DNA from: Romboutsia maritimum
GTDB taxonomy: Bacteria; Bacillota; Clostridia; Peptostreptococcales; Peptostreptococcaceae
Direction of reading: 5' to 3'
Length of the DNA stretch: 64,000 bases
NCBI RefSeq assembly: GCF_002251085.2
Contig: NZ_NOJZ02000001.1
Location: 248,001-312,000, forward strand
Both the position numbers and the translations under genes were made by a program. Shown piece by piece: positions 17,048 through 25,264 of the stretch (its first letter is position 1; the number at the start of each line of letters is the position of its first letter). Below the pieces are notes generated by a model, which did no database searches, was not told the origin of the DNA, and worked only from the letters and a program-made list of their open reading frames with translations.

Positions 17048-18250
17048 ATGAAAAAAAATAAATTATTCATGTTCTTTTTTCCAGTATTTATAGTTATGTT
17101 TTTAATTTTAGGTATAATTTTATTTCCCAACGAATCCATAATATCTGCTAAAGAAGGAATTAGTATCTGGACATCCGTACTTATCCCTTCCCTTCTTCCT
17201 TTTATAATAGGTGCTAACTTAATTGTTGATTTAAAAATTGCAGATATTATAGGGTTCATAATTAACCCAATAACTAAATTTATTTTCAATGTATCTGGAA
17301 AAGGAGCTCTTGTTTTTGTTATTTCAACAGTATCTGGCTATCCTGTTGGATCAAAATTAGCTTCCGAATTACGTATTAACAAACAAATTTCTTTAAACGA
17401 AGCTCAAAGATTAGTTGCATTTTGTTCTACATCTGGTCCATTGTTTATAATTGGCTCTGTTGCAACTGGCATGTTTCAAAATCCATCGCTAGGATATTTA
17501 ATGATTATTTGTCATTATTTAGGTTCAATAACTGTCGGCTTATTATTTAGAAACTATGGTAAAGAATCATTGCCAAAACCAAAGTATGATGTGAAAACAA
17601 ATATAAGAAATGTCATTGACACTAGATACTCTAATGGTAATGGTTTTTTTGTATCATTTGGAAATGCTGTTTTTAGTGGAGTAAATACACTACTTTTAAT
17701 TGGAGGCTTTGTTATAGTATTTTCTGTGATATTTAAAATTTTATCTTTATTCAAAATAATTCCTATACTATCTACTATTTTATATATACCATTATCATTT
17801 TTAGGAATTACTAAGGAGCTTTGCCAAGCTTTTATAAGTGGTCTTTTTGAAATGACTATCGGTTGTAATAATATATCATCTGTATCATCTCCTGAGGTGA
17901 TTAAAGCCACTTTAGCAAGCTTTCTTATTGGGTTTAGTGGTTTATCCATATTAGCTCAATGTTGTAATTTTATAGCAAAGACAGATATAAATACAAACTT
18001 GTACATTTTAAGTAAATTCTTACACGGTATATTTGCTGCTATATTTACATTTTTAGCTTATCCATTATCTAAATCCACAGCTTTAGTTTCTAATTTCAAT
18101 AATGTTTATGACACTCTTTATAATAACTCACTTTGGATTTACTACATAAATAACTATCAAGTTATTTTACCTTTTGTTGTTTTATTTTACTTAATATCAT
18201 CATTGTATATACTTAATAAATCAAGTAATCCTTATTGTAAAAATACATAA
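17048..18250 (+). CDS. ylbJ: Sporulation integral membrane protein YlbJ
   Basis: 400-aa polytopic membrane protein with about nine hydrophobic segments and the nucleoside-gate-like motif SGYPVGSKLASELRI; the blocks PSLLPFIIGANLIVDL and STSGPLFIIGSVA are typical of YlbJ, needed for spore cortex/heat resistance in Bacillus. The ATG at 17048 is chosen over one at 17030 because TAGGTGAT lies 5-6 nt upstream. Neighbours coaD, rsmD, tmcAL, DUF177 and rpmF correspond to the Bacillus ylbH-ylbN cluster, though orientations differ. Confidence 0.92.
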   Translation: MKKNKLFMFFFPVFIVMFLILGIILFPNESIISAKEGISIWTSVLIPSLLPFIIGANLIVDLKIADIIGFIINPITKFIFNVSGKGALVFVISTVSGYPVGSKLASELRINKQISLNEAQRLVAFCSTSGPLFIIGSVATGMFQNPSLGYLMIICHYLGSITVGLLFRNYGKESLPKPKYDVKTNIRNVIDTRYSNGNGFFVSFGNAVFSGVNTLLLIGGFVIVFSVIFKILSLFKIIPILSTILYIPLSFLGITKELCQAFISGLFEMTIGCNNISSVSSPEVIKATLASFLIGFSGLSILAQCCNFIAKTDINTNLYILSKFLHGIFAAIFTFLAYPLSKSTALVSNFNNVYDTLYNNSLWIYYINNYQVILPFVVLFYLISSLYILNKSSNPYCKNT

Positions 18251-18269
18251 TAAAAATCTTTTAAACATA

Positions 18270-18313
18270 AAAGAGGCTGTCTCAAAAAAACATAATTTTT
18301 TGAAACAACCTCT
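18270..18313 (-). terminator. Convergent terminator hairpin (recurring family)
   Basis: Nineteen-position stem joining 18271-18289 with 18295-18313. Two positions are C-A mismatches if read on the plus strand but G-U pairs on the minus strand, so it folds best in the transcript of the coiled-coil gene; it also lies just after ylbJ. Confidence 0.78.
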
Positions 18314-18324
18314 TTATTGCATAT

Positions 18325-18849
18325 TTATCTATCTGGATTTAATTGTGCTCTATCTCTAGAAACTTCATCTAATATTCCTTTCAAGTTATGCTCTACACTT
18401 AAAAGAACATCTTCTGCATAATCAATAGATCCTAATCTTATTTCTGTTGCTATTCTTTCTGCTCTTTCAACTATTTCTTTTGCCTTCTCTTCTGCCTTAA
18501 TAACAGGTTCACTAGCTTCTACATAGGCTTTCACTACTTCTTCTGAATTTTGTTTAAGAGCTTCTACATCTTTGCTATATTCTTCATGTATTCTTTTGGC
18601 TTCTTTCTTTGCTTGTTCTATTAATTCAGCAGCTTCTTGTTTAGCCGAATTAATAATTTTATGTCTTTCTTTATTTATCCAAACAGCTTGAGTGACTTCT
18701 TCTGGAATTAATGCTTTTATATCATTAATTATGCTAAGTACTTCTTCCTTATCTACTCCACATTTATGTGAAAAAGGAATAGTAGATGCATTAGTTATAA
18801 TGCTCTCTAATTCATCAAATAACTCCATCATTTCTAAGTCTACCTTCAT
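18325..18849 (-). CDS. Coiled-coil protein of unknown function (ATP synthase b-subunit-like helix)
   Basis: 174-aa acidic protein without membrane segments. Residues ~60-140 form a long uninterrupted amphipathic helix rich in Ala/Glu/Lys (KQEAAELIEQAKKEAKRIHEE...EEKAKEIVERAERIATEIRLG), like the stalk of F-type ATP synthase b subunits or DivIVA-type coiled coils. The C-terminus SIDYAEDVLLSVEHNLKGILDEVSRDR is the most specific part. It starts 3 bp after coaD with a GGGGG ribosome site, so it belongs to the recG-rsmD-coaD transcript. Similar small proteins occupy this spot in other clostridia, in my recollection; the function is unknown. Confidence 0.85.
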   Translation of the reverse strand: MKVDLEMMELFDELESIITNASTIPFSHKCGVDKEEVLSIINDIKALIPEEVTQAVWINKERHKIINSAKQEAAELIEQAKKEAKRIHEEYSKDVEALKQNSEEVVKAYVEASEPVIKAEEKAKEIVERAERIATEIRLGSIDYAEDVLLSVEHNLKGILDEVSRDRAQLNPDR

Positions 18850-18852
18850 CTT

Positions 18853-19350
18853 TTACTTCCCCCTATTAGTTTTTCTTTTTAATTCTTCTAAAACTTCTTT
18901 TGGCACTAAATTTTTTATATCTGCATCAAAAGCTAATACTTCTTTTATTAAAGATGAACTTATAAAAGAGTATTTAGTAGTAGTAGGTAAAATTACAGTT
19001 TCTATATTAGGATTTAATTCCTTATTCATGTGAGCCATCTGAAGCTCATACTCAACATCAGCTCCACTTCTTACCCCTCTAACCAAGGTATCTATACCGT
19101 TTTCTTCGCAGTAATCCACTAATAATCCATTAAAACTCACAACTTTAACATTATCTAAATGAACAGTACAAGATTTTATAAGATTAACTCTTTCTTCAAA
19201 TGTAAAAAGTCCTTTTTTATTAGGGTTAAAAAGGACACCAATTTGCAATTCATCAAAAATTCTTGCTGAACGACAAATTATATCCAAATGTCCATTTGTA
19301 ATAGGATCAAAACTACCTGCAAACATGGCTTTTTTCATTTTCTTAATCAT
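18853..19350 (-). CDS. coaD: Phosphopantetheine adenylyltransferase
   Basis: 165-aa CoaD, the penultimate step of coenzyme A synthesis (4'-phosphopantetheine + ATP to dephospho-CoA). The nucleotidyl-transfer motif GSFDPITNGHLDII holds TxGH; LVRGVRSGADVEYELQMAHMN and TKYSFISSSLIKEV are the other family blocks. Start ATG at 19350 has GGAGG 10 nt upstream; a second Met four codons on lacks one. It is 5 bp from rsmD. The window also holds coaBC (39.7 kb), so two CoA steps are encoded here. Confidence 0.95.
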   Translation of the reverse strand: MIKKMKKAMFAGSFDPITNGHLDIICRSARIFDELQIGVLFNPNKKGLFTFEERVNLIKSCTVHLDNVKVVSFNGLLVDYCEENGIDTLVRGVRSGADVEYELQMAHMNKELNPNIETVILPTTTKYSFISSSLIKEVLAFDADIKNLVPKEVLEELKRKTNRGK

Positions 19351-19355
19351 TTTAT

Positions 19356-19916
19356 TTATGCCTCCATCTTATAAAACGTTAATGTAGTATTTCCGTATTT
19401 CTTATCTCTACTTTTTTCTAGTCTGCCTATATTTTCTGGAAATTCATCATTTGAATCATGCTCTACAACTATTATACCTTCTTCATTTAATAAATTTGAT
19501 TTATCAATATTTTCAAGGGCTTGTACAAACATATTCTTATAATATGGAGGATCCATAAATATAACATCAAATTTTTCATTTTGTATTGTTAGCTTATTAA
19601 TTGCATCTTTAAAGTCTGAATTTATAACTATACTTTCTCTTTCAGCCCTTGCTTTTCTTATATTTGATTTTATTATACTAATGCTTTCTTTACTAACATC
19701 TACAAAAACACATTTTTGAGCTCCTCTAGATATGCACTCAATTCCTAGTGAGCCTGTTCCAGCAAATAAATCTAGTATATTACTATCCATTATGTATGAA
19801 TTTATTATATTAAACAACGACTCTTTTACTCTATCCGTTGTCGGTCTTACATCCTCATTTTTTGGAGTATCTAATTTTAACCCTCTTACTCTTCCTGAAA
19901 TAACTCTCAATGTCAT
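19356..19916 (-). CDS. rsmD: 16S rRNA (guanine(966)-N2)-methyltransferase
   Basis: 186-aa class I methyltransferase. The N-terminal MTLRVISGRVRGLKLDTPKNEDVRPTTDRVKESLFNI is a hallmark of RsmD; SAM site NILDLFAGTGSLGIE and catalytic motif DPPYYKN are both present. It modifies G966 of 16S rRNA in 30S particles. Lies between recG (34 bp) and coaD, the common Firmicutes order. Confidence 0.95.
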   Translation of the reverse strand: MTLRVISGRVRGLKLDTPKNEDVRPTTDRVKESLFNIINSYIMDSNILDLFAGTGSLGIECISRGAQKCVFVDVSKESISIIKSNIRKARAERESIVINSDFKDAINKLTIQNEKFDVIFMDPPYYKNMFVQALENIDKSNLLNEEGIIVVEHDSNDEFPENIGRLEKSRDKKYGNTTLTFYKMEA

Positions 19917-19950
19917 ATCTCCTCTCAGTATATTTTAGCATAAATTTAAT

Positions 19951-22011
19951 TTAATTTAATGAAATTTCTTTAACTGCATACTCAAACTTATCGAAAATTT
20001 CCCTTTTTAATAAGTTATTCTCAAAACTATATAGCCCATGGTCTTCTCCAATAATATATCGAGCTTCTTGTTGAGCTATTTTTAATATTTTCATATGTTT
20101 AAATATATTTGCAACTTTAAGTTCTGGCAGTCCATGTTGTCTTGTTCCAAAAAATTCTCCTGGACCTCTTATTTCTAAATCTTTCTCTGATATTTTAAAT
20201 CCATCATTTGTTTGTTCCATTATAGACATTCTTTGTCTACAAACATCTGATTTAGATGCATATATTAAAATACAATAAGATTTGTGAATACCTCTTCCAA
20301 CACGACCTCTAAGCTGATGTAATTGTGCAAGTCCAAATCTTTCTGCATTTTCAATAATCATCAATGTTGCATTTGGCACATTTACACCAACCTCTATAAC
20401 TGTTGTAGAAACTAATATATCTATCTCTTTATTTTTAAAACTCTTCATTATATTTTCTTTTTCTTTTGATTTCATTTTTCCATGAAGAAGACCCACTCTA
20501 AGGTCACTAAAAAATTCTAGTTTTAATTCCTCTACCAATTCAACTGCAGCTTTAGCCTCTATAGCTTCACTTTCTTCAACTAATGGACATACTATATAAA
20601 CTTGTCTTCCTTTTTCAACTTCTCGTCTTACTAAATTATTGTAAGCTCTGTCTCTTTTTCCTTTATCAACTGCAATGGTTTCTATAGGTTGTCTACCTGG
20701 AGGAAGCTCATCTATTATAGATATATCCAAATCTCCATAAAGTATTAATGCTAGGGTTCTTGGTATAGGTGTCGCTGTCATTACTAATATATCTGGGTTT
20801 TGTCCCTTTTCAGAAAGTTTACTTCTTTGCCTTACACCAAAACGGTGTTGTTCATCAGTAATTACTAATCCCAACTTGCTAAATTCAACTTTATCTTCAA
20901 TCAAAGCATGTGTTCCAATTAAAATATCAACCTCTTTATTTTTTACTTTTTCTAAAACATTTTCTTTTTGCTTTTTTGTTAAACTTCCCACTAAAAGTTC
21001 TACATTCATATCAAATCCCTTAAGAGTTTCTGTAAGTGAAACATAATGCTGCTCTGCTAGAATTTCAGTAGGTGCCATCAAAGCCCCTTGATAACCATTT
21101 AAAACACAATTAGCTAAAGATAATAATGCCACCACCGTTTTACCGCTTCCTACATCTCCTTGAACTAATCTATTCATAACTTTAATAGAGCTCATATCTT
21201 CAATAATTTCATTCAATGCTCTATTTTGTGCACCTGTTAATTTGAAAGGTAATGAATTAATTATATCAGTTAATATTTTATGTCTTTCAAATTTTATTCC
21301 TTTAGACTCTGTATTTCCATTTTTAAACATAAATAATCCGAGTTGTAAAATTAAAAACTCTTCAAATACAATTCTATATAGTGCAATTTTTAATGATTCT
21401 TTACTACTTGGAGAATGAATGTTTCTTATAGCATAATCAATACTACATAATTTATATTTTTCAATTATTCTTTTAGGCATATACTCTTTTATTTTCAAAT
21501 TTTCATCAGACAATACCATTTTTATCATACTAATAAGTTCCTTATTAGTAACTCCAAATGTAAGAGGATAAATAGGCATTATCTTACAAGTATTTTTAGG
21601 AGCATTGCTAAGATGTTCTACTTCACAAGATGTTATCTCTATATTTTTAAATTCTTTTTTTACTTTTCCAAATACTAATATAGTATCTCCTGATTTAAAT
21701 GTATTTTTTACATAATCTTGATTAAAAAATACTAATTTAGCAAATCCAGTTTCATCTTTTACATCAACTTTAGTCAATGTCATACCTTTTTTAGGATTAT
21801 AAGTAGTAACTCCTATTACTATAGCTTTTATAGTTGCCTTATCTTCATTTTCTAACTGTGCTATTTTCTTTAAATTATTTCTATCTTCATATTGTCTTGG
21901 AAAATAGAAAACTAAATCCTTCAAGGTGAATATTCCCAATTTATTTAGTTTATATGCTTTTTTAGGACCTACTCCTTTTACATATTGTATATCTTTCATT
22001 AAATCACTCAT
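19951..22011 (-). CDS. recG: ATP-dependent DNA helicase RecG
   Basis: 686-aa branched-DNA helicase that rewinds stalled forks and processes Holliday junctions. N-terminal wedge/OB-fold (GVGPKKAYKLNKLGIFTLKDLVFYFPRQYEDR), Walker A GDVGSGKTVVALL, DEQH box in ITDEQHRFGVRQR, motif III MTATPIPRTLAL, and C-terminal VGRGIHKSYC. The ATG at 22011 with AGGTG 6 nt upstream is chosen over an in-frame GTG at 22020 that lies inside that ribosome site. It starts a recG-rsmD-coaD-coiled-coil unit after the fakA terminator. Confidence 0.96.
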   Translation of the reverse strand: MSDLMKDIQYVKGVGPKKAYKLNKLGIFTLKDLVFYFPRQYEDRNNLKKIAQLENEDKATIKAIVIGVTTYNPKKGMTLTKVDVKDETGFAKLVFFNQDYVKNTFKSGDTILVFGKVKKEFKNIEITSCEVEHLSNAPKNTCKIMPIYPLTFGVTNKELISMIKMVLSDENLKIKEYMPKRIIEKYKLCSIDYAIRNIHSPSSKESLKIALYRIVFEEFLILQLGLFMFKNGNTESKGIKFERHKILTDIINSLPFKLTGAQNRALNEIIEDMSSIKVMNRLVQGDVGSGKTVVALLSLANCVLNGYQGALMAPTEILAEQHYVSLTETLKGFDMNVELLVGSLTKKQKENVLEKVKNKEVDILIGTHALIEDKVEFSKLGLVITDEQHRFGVRQRSKLSEKGQNPDILVMTATPIPRTLALILYGDLDISIIDELPPGRQPIETIAVDKGKRDRAYNNLVRREVEKGRQVYIVCPLVEESEAIEAKAAVELVEELKLEFFSDLRVGLLHGKMKSKEKENIMKSFKNKEIDILVSTTVIEVGVNVPNATLMIIENAERFGLAQLHQLRGRVGRGIHKSYCILIYASKSDVCRQRMSIMEQTNDGFKISEKDLEIRGPGEFFGTRQHGLPELKVANIFKHMKILKIAQQEARYIIGEDHGLYSFENNLLKREIFDKFEYAVKEISLN

Positions 22012-22030
22012 CGTAATCACCTATTACATA

Positions 22031-22080
22031 AAAATCCTGTATAATTAACTAAAATAAGTAGCAAAATTATACAGGATTTT
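22031..22080 (-). terminator. Terminator after fakA/yloV
   Basis: Sixteen-bp perfect stem (AAAATCCTGTATAATT, 22031-22046 with 22065-22080) with an 18-nt loop and U-run on the minus strand, 8 bp after the fakA stop. Confidence 0.82.
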
Positions 22081-22088
22081 TCTAATAA

Positions 22089-23711
22089 TTATTCAACTGA
22101 AATTAAGTAATAATAAAGAGGTTGACCTCCATAATATAACTCTACGTCTATATCTTCAAACTTCTCTTCTAATGCATCACGAAGTTCGTTTGCTTGTTCT
22201 TCGCTTACATCTTCTCCGTAAAATAAAGTTATTATTGCAGTATCTTCATCTACTATTTTTTCTATAAGATTTGTAGTTATTTCATCTACTTTATCTCCAG
22301 CAGATAATAATTTTCCTTCTGCTATACCTATTATATTACCTTCTTTAACTTCAATATCATTCATTACAGTATCTCTTACAGCATATGTTACTTGACCTGA
22401 CTTAACTAACTGTAAAGAGCTCATCATGGCTTCTGTATTTTCTTCTACACTTAAATCTCCGTTAAAGTTTACTAATGCCGAGAATCCTTGAGGAGTATTT
22501 TTTGTAGGTATAACTATTATATTCTTTTCACTTAATTCTTTAGCTTGATTAGCAGCCATTATTATATTTCCGTTATTTGGGAATATAAATATATTTCTAG
22601 CATTTATATTTTCTATTGATTTCATAAAATCTTCTGTACTTGGATTCATAGTTTGACCACCTTCTATTATATGATCAACTCCAAAGTCTTTAAATATATC
22701 AGCTAGTCCTTTTCCCATAGAAGTTGCTATAAAACCATACTCTTTTTCTTCTTGAGATACTACTACTTCTTCTGACTCTACAAGCGTATTTTCATGTTGT
22801 AATTTCATATTTTCTATTTTTATAGTTAATAATTGACCGTACTTTAATGCTTCTTGTAAAACAATACCTGGTTCGTTAGTATGAATATGAACTTTTATTA
22901 CTCCTTCATCTCCAACTACAGCTAAGCTATCTCCATGAGGAATCATTATATCTCTTATTTGAGTATCTTCTATTTTGTCGCTTTCTAATATAAATTCCGT
23001 ACAATAACAATATTTTATATCTTCAGTTGAAATATTAGATTTACCTATTTCAACATTTTGTACATTACTAGAGTTAGCATCTTTAGCTTTTATAGGATTT
23101 CCTTTTAAAGCCTTATACATACCTTCATATATAAGAACTAAACCTTTCCCTCCTGAATCAACAACCCCAGCTTCTTTTAAAGCCTTTAAAAGTTCTGGTG
23201 TTCTATCTAAAGATTTGTTCGCTTCTTTTATTAATTCTTCTAAAAATGTAATCATATCTTTTTCTGCTTTAGAAGCCTTTATACCAAACTCTGAACTTTC
23301 TCTTACTACTGTAAGTATAGTTCCTTCTATAGGCTTTATTACAGCTTTATATGCAGTATCTGAACCATTTTTAAATGCAAGTGCTAAATCTTGAGTAGAT
23401 AATGTTTCTTTACCTTCTATAGATTTTGCTATACCTCTAATTATTTGTGATAATATAACTCCAGAATTTCCTCTAGCTCCCATAAGAGAACCTTTAGATA
23501 ACGCCTTACCTATATCCGTTATATTTTCATTATTCACTTTTGCTAATTCTTTCATAGCGTAAGATATAGTAAGTGACATGTTAGTTCCTGTATCTCCATC
23601 AGGAACTGGGAATACATTAAGTTTGTCTACTAACTCTTTATGGTTTTGAAGATTGTTCGCTCCTGAGACAAACATATCCCTTAAAATTTTACCATCTATA
23701 TACTGAATCAT
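22089..23711 (-). CDS. fakA: Fatty acid kinase FakA (YloV, DAK2 domain)
   Basis: 540-aa protein with an N-terminal DhaL/DAK2 kinase domain (LNVFPVPDGDTGTNMSLT, metal/ATP-binding aspartates; GARGNSGVILSQIIRG) and a C-terminal EDD-like half (IFPNNGNIIMAANQAKEL, TLFYGEDVSEEQANELRDALEE). FakA phosphorylates fatty acids held by FakB (DegV) partners, so exogenous acyl chains can enter the PlsX/PlsY route. A DegV protein is at 61.2 kb and plsX at 11.4 kb. Paired with yloU (15-bp gap), as in Bacillus yloU-yloV. Confidence 0.92.
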   Translation of the reverse strand: MIQYIDGKILRDMFVSGANNLQNHKELVDKLNVFPVPDGDTGTNMSLTISYAMKELAKVNNENITDIGKALSKGSLMGARGNSGVILSQIIRGIAKSIEGKETLSTQDLALAFKNGSDTAYKAVIKPIEGTILTVVRESSEFGIKASKAEKDMITFLEELIKEANKSLDRTPELLKALKEAGVVDSGGKGLVLIYEGMYKALKGNPIKAKDANSSNVQNVEIGKSNISTEDIKYCYCTEFILESDKIEDTQIRDIMIPHGDSLAVVGDEGVIKVHIHTNEPGIVLQEALKYGQLLTIKIENMKLQHENTLVESEEVVVSQEEKEYGFIATSMGKGLADIFKDFGVDHIIEGGQTMNPSTEDFMKSIENINARNIFIFPNNGNIIMAANQAKELSEKNIIVIPTKNTPQGFSALVNFNGDLSVEENTEAMMSSLQLVKSGQVTYAVRDTVMNDIEVKEGNIIGIAEGKLLSAGDKVDEITTNLIEKIVDEDTAIITLFYGEDVSEEQANELRDALEEKFEDIDVELYYGGQPLYYYLISVE

Positions 23712-23726
23712 TTTCTTCCTCCTAAA

Positions 23727-24077
23727 TTACTTAACTCTAATACCTTGCACGTTAATATCTATTTTACTTAATTTTATTGACGTAAATTTTTCAACTGTGT
23801 ATTTTACTCTATCAATTATGTTATTTGCAACTGTTGATATATTTGTTCCGTACTGTATTATAACATAAAGTTCTATTGCTATGGTATTATCTTCTAATTC
23901 TTCCACTTTTACGCCTTTAACAGCATTTTCACCTTTAAGTAATTCAACTATACCTTTAGATTTATATGCTAAACCTACTAATCCATAACTCTCCATAGCA
24001 GCTCTATATGCTATTTGGGCTATTACATGCTTATCTATTTCTACACTTCCATATTGGTTAGTTACTTTTGCACTCAT
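23727..24077 (-). CDS. yloU: Asp23/Gls24 family protein YloU
   Basis: 116-aa Asp23-domain protein: NQYGSVEIDKHVIAQIAYRAAMESYGLVGLA and the C-terminal KFTSIKLSKIDINVQGIRVK are the family blocks. A longer frame reaches 24122, but the ATG at 24077 has AGGGGGTC 5-6 nt upstream and gives MSAKVTNQYG. First gene of yloU-fakA. It is a paralogue of the gene at 5.6 kb; physiological role not defined. Confidence 0.92.
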   Translation of the reverse strand: MSAKVTNQYGSVEIDKHVIAQIAYRAAMESYGLVGLAYKSKGIVELLKGENAVKGVKVEELEDNTIAIELYVIIQYGTNISTVANNIIDRVKYTVEKFTSIKLSKIDINVQGIRVK

Positions 24078-24476
24078 GGTTGACCCCCTTAAGTTCATTT
24101 TTTTTATTTTTATTTTGCTCAAAAATTATCCAAAACTTTCTTTTTTTTAAATAATATAAATTATAACTACTATAATACTATAAATGTGTTATAATTTAAA
24201 CCTACCTAATTTTTAATTCGGCAAATATTTTTTAATTTAAACTTTTAATGAGATATTTTCAAATAATAAATTAGTATAAAAAAAGAAAATATTTAGAATT
24301 TCTTTTTTAATATTTACTTTATATGAAATTATATATATAATTTTATATGATAATAAGAAATTCTTCAATATGTGTAGGACAAATATATATTTCATATTGC
24401 ACGATTTTAATTTTTATGTTAATATAAATATGTTTTTAGTCTTTAATAGTTATCATTTTAAGGAGGTGTACGGATA
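24078..24476. other. 399-bp intergenic region between divergent yloU and rpmB
   Basis: Very AT-rich with no credible gene on either strand. The rpmB-proximal part holds a good sigma-A promoter (listed separately); the yloU promoter is not evident. The length is notable for this compact block. Confidence 0.6.
24397..24425 (+). promoter_or_regulatory. Sigma-A promoter of rpmB
   Basis: TTGCAC (24397-24402), 17-bp spacer, TAATAT (24420-24425), 52 bp upstream of the rpmB ATG. Confidence 0.65.
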
Positions 24477-24665
24477 ATGGCAAAAATATGTAGCGTATGT
24501 GGTAAAGGAAAGGTTTCTGGAAACCAAGTATCACACTCAAATAAACATAGTAGAAGAACATGGTCAGCAAACTTAAGAAGCGTTAGAGCTATAGTAGATG
24601 GTACTCCTAAGAGAGTAAAAGTTTGTACTAGATGTTTACGTTCTGGTAAAGTAGAAAGAGCTTAA
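24477..24665 (+). CDS. rpmB: 50S ribosomal protein L28
   Basis: 62-aa L28 with MAKICSVCGKGKVSGNQVSHSNKHSRRTWSANLRSV and the C-terminal VCTRCLRSGKVERA; paired CxxC motifs indicate the zinc-binding form. RBS AAGGAGGTG is strong. It is encoded opposite to its neighbours yloU and spoVM, exactly the orientation known from B. subtilis, so this inversion is conserved. Confidence 0.97.
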   Translation: MAKICSVCGKGKVSGNQVSHSNKHSRRTWSANLRSVRAIVDGTPKRVKVCTRCLRSGKVERA

Positions 24666-24679
24666 TAAGCTTTTTATTT

Positions 24680-24710
24680 AAAAGCCTACTTAATTAGTAG
24701 GCTTTTGTTT
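24680..24710 (+). terminator. Terminator of rpmB
   Basis: Eleven-bp perfect stem AAAAGCCTACT / AGTAGGCTTTT (24680-24690 with 24696-24706), 5-nt loop, then T-rich tail. Confidence 0.85.
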
Positions 24711-24715
24711 TTGTT

Positions 24716-24757
24716 AAAGAACAATCTCAAAATATCAAACTTTTGAGATTGTTCTTT
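24716..24757. terminator. Bidirectional terminator between rpmB and spoVM (recurring family)
   Basis: Seventeen-bp perfect stem (AAAGAACAATCTCAAAA, 24716-24732 with 24741-24757), flanked by U-rich sequence on both strands; ends the spoVM message 5 bp after its stop and backs up the rpmB terminator. Confidence 0.85.
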
Positions 24758-24762
24758 TCTTT

Positions 24763-24840
24763 TTATCTTTTTTCCTTTCTCATAAAATGCAACACTATAT
24801 TAGAAAGCCACTTAGGAAATTTTATAGTTATCATTTTCAT
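24763..24840 (-). CDS. spoVM: Stage V sporulation protein M
   Basis: 25-aa amphipathic peptide MKMITIKFPKWLSNIVLHFM + RKEKR. As I recall it, B. subtilis SpoVM reads MKFYTIKLPKFLGGIVRAM..., so MK-x-x-TIK-x-PK-x-L-x-x-IV aligns without gaps, including Pro9. SpoVM recognises the curvature of the forespore membrane and anchors SpoIVA for coat assembly. An ATG two codons upstream is only 1 nt from GGAGG; the ATG at 24840 is 7 nt away and matches the family start. Position between thiN and rpmB is the conserved Bacillus locus. Confidence 0.9.
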   Translation of the reverse strand: MKMITIKFPKWLSNIVLHFMRKEKR

Positions 24841-24939
24841 ATTCATACCTCCAAATTTAATTTTTTCAAAATTTCTTACTTAATTATAAAAATAAAATAT
24901 AATTCAAAATTATTCCCAACTTCTTACTTTGTATTTTCT

Positions 24940-25089
24940 TTAATATAAGAATAATAAAACTCCACAAGATATAAGAAGTAATGCTGTAATAGCCAACCAT
25001 ATCCAATTAGGTAGTATCATAGATAAAATTACTGTAGCGCCTGTAGCTAAACATATTATTCCTAACAAACCCTTTGATTGATTTCGCAT
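24940..25089 (-). CDS. Small two-helix membrane protein
   Basis: 49-aa frame MRNQSKGLLGIICLATGATV... with two hydrophobic segments (GLLGIICLATGATVILSMIL and WIWLAITALLLISCGVLLFL) joined by a short PNW turn. GGGGGGTG lies 6 nt before the ATG. Similar GLL...GLALIxxG proteins of ~50 aa are common in clostridia, by recollection, without known function. It is ~100 bp upstream of spoVM on the same strand, so they may be co-transcribed. The coding call rests on RBS, hydrophobic pattern and family resemblance. Confidence 0.65.
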   Translation of the reverse strand: MRNQSKGLLGIICLATGATVILSMILPNWIWLAITALLLISCGVLLFLY

Positions 25090-25209
25090 AAAACACCCCC
25101 CCTAGCGCCTACATTATTACTTTTAAAAAGTTCTCATATACTTTAAATTTATGCAAAATTAAGTATTTTTAGACCTGTCCTACTTTTTAATTCACATTTT
25201 TACATAAAA

Positions 25210-25264
25210 AAATAAGACGGTGCCATCTAAGATTAAATTATCATTCTTAAATGGCATCACCTTA
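25210..25264 (-). terminator. Probable imperfect terminator after the 229-aa membrane gene
   Basis: Imperfect stem pairing 25211-25232 with 25242-25264 (core TGCCAT / ATGGCA) followed on the minus strand by a U-rich run; its first arm overlaps the stop codon region of the upstream gene. Confidence 0.5.
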
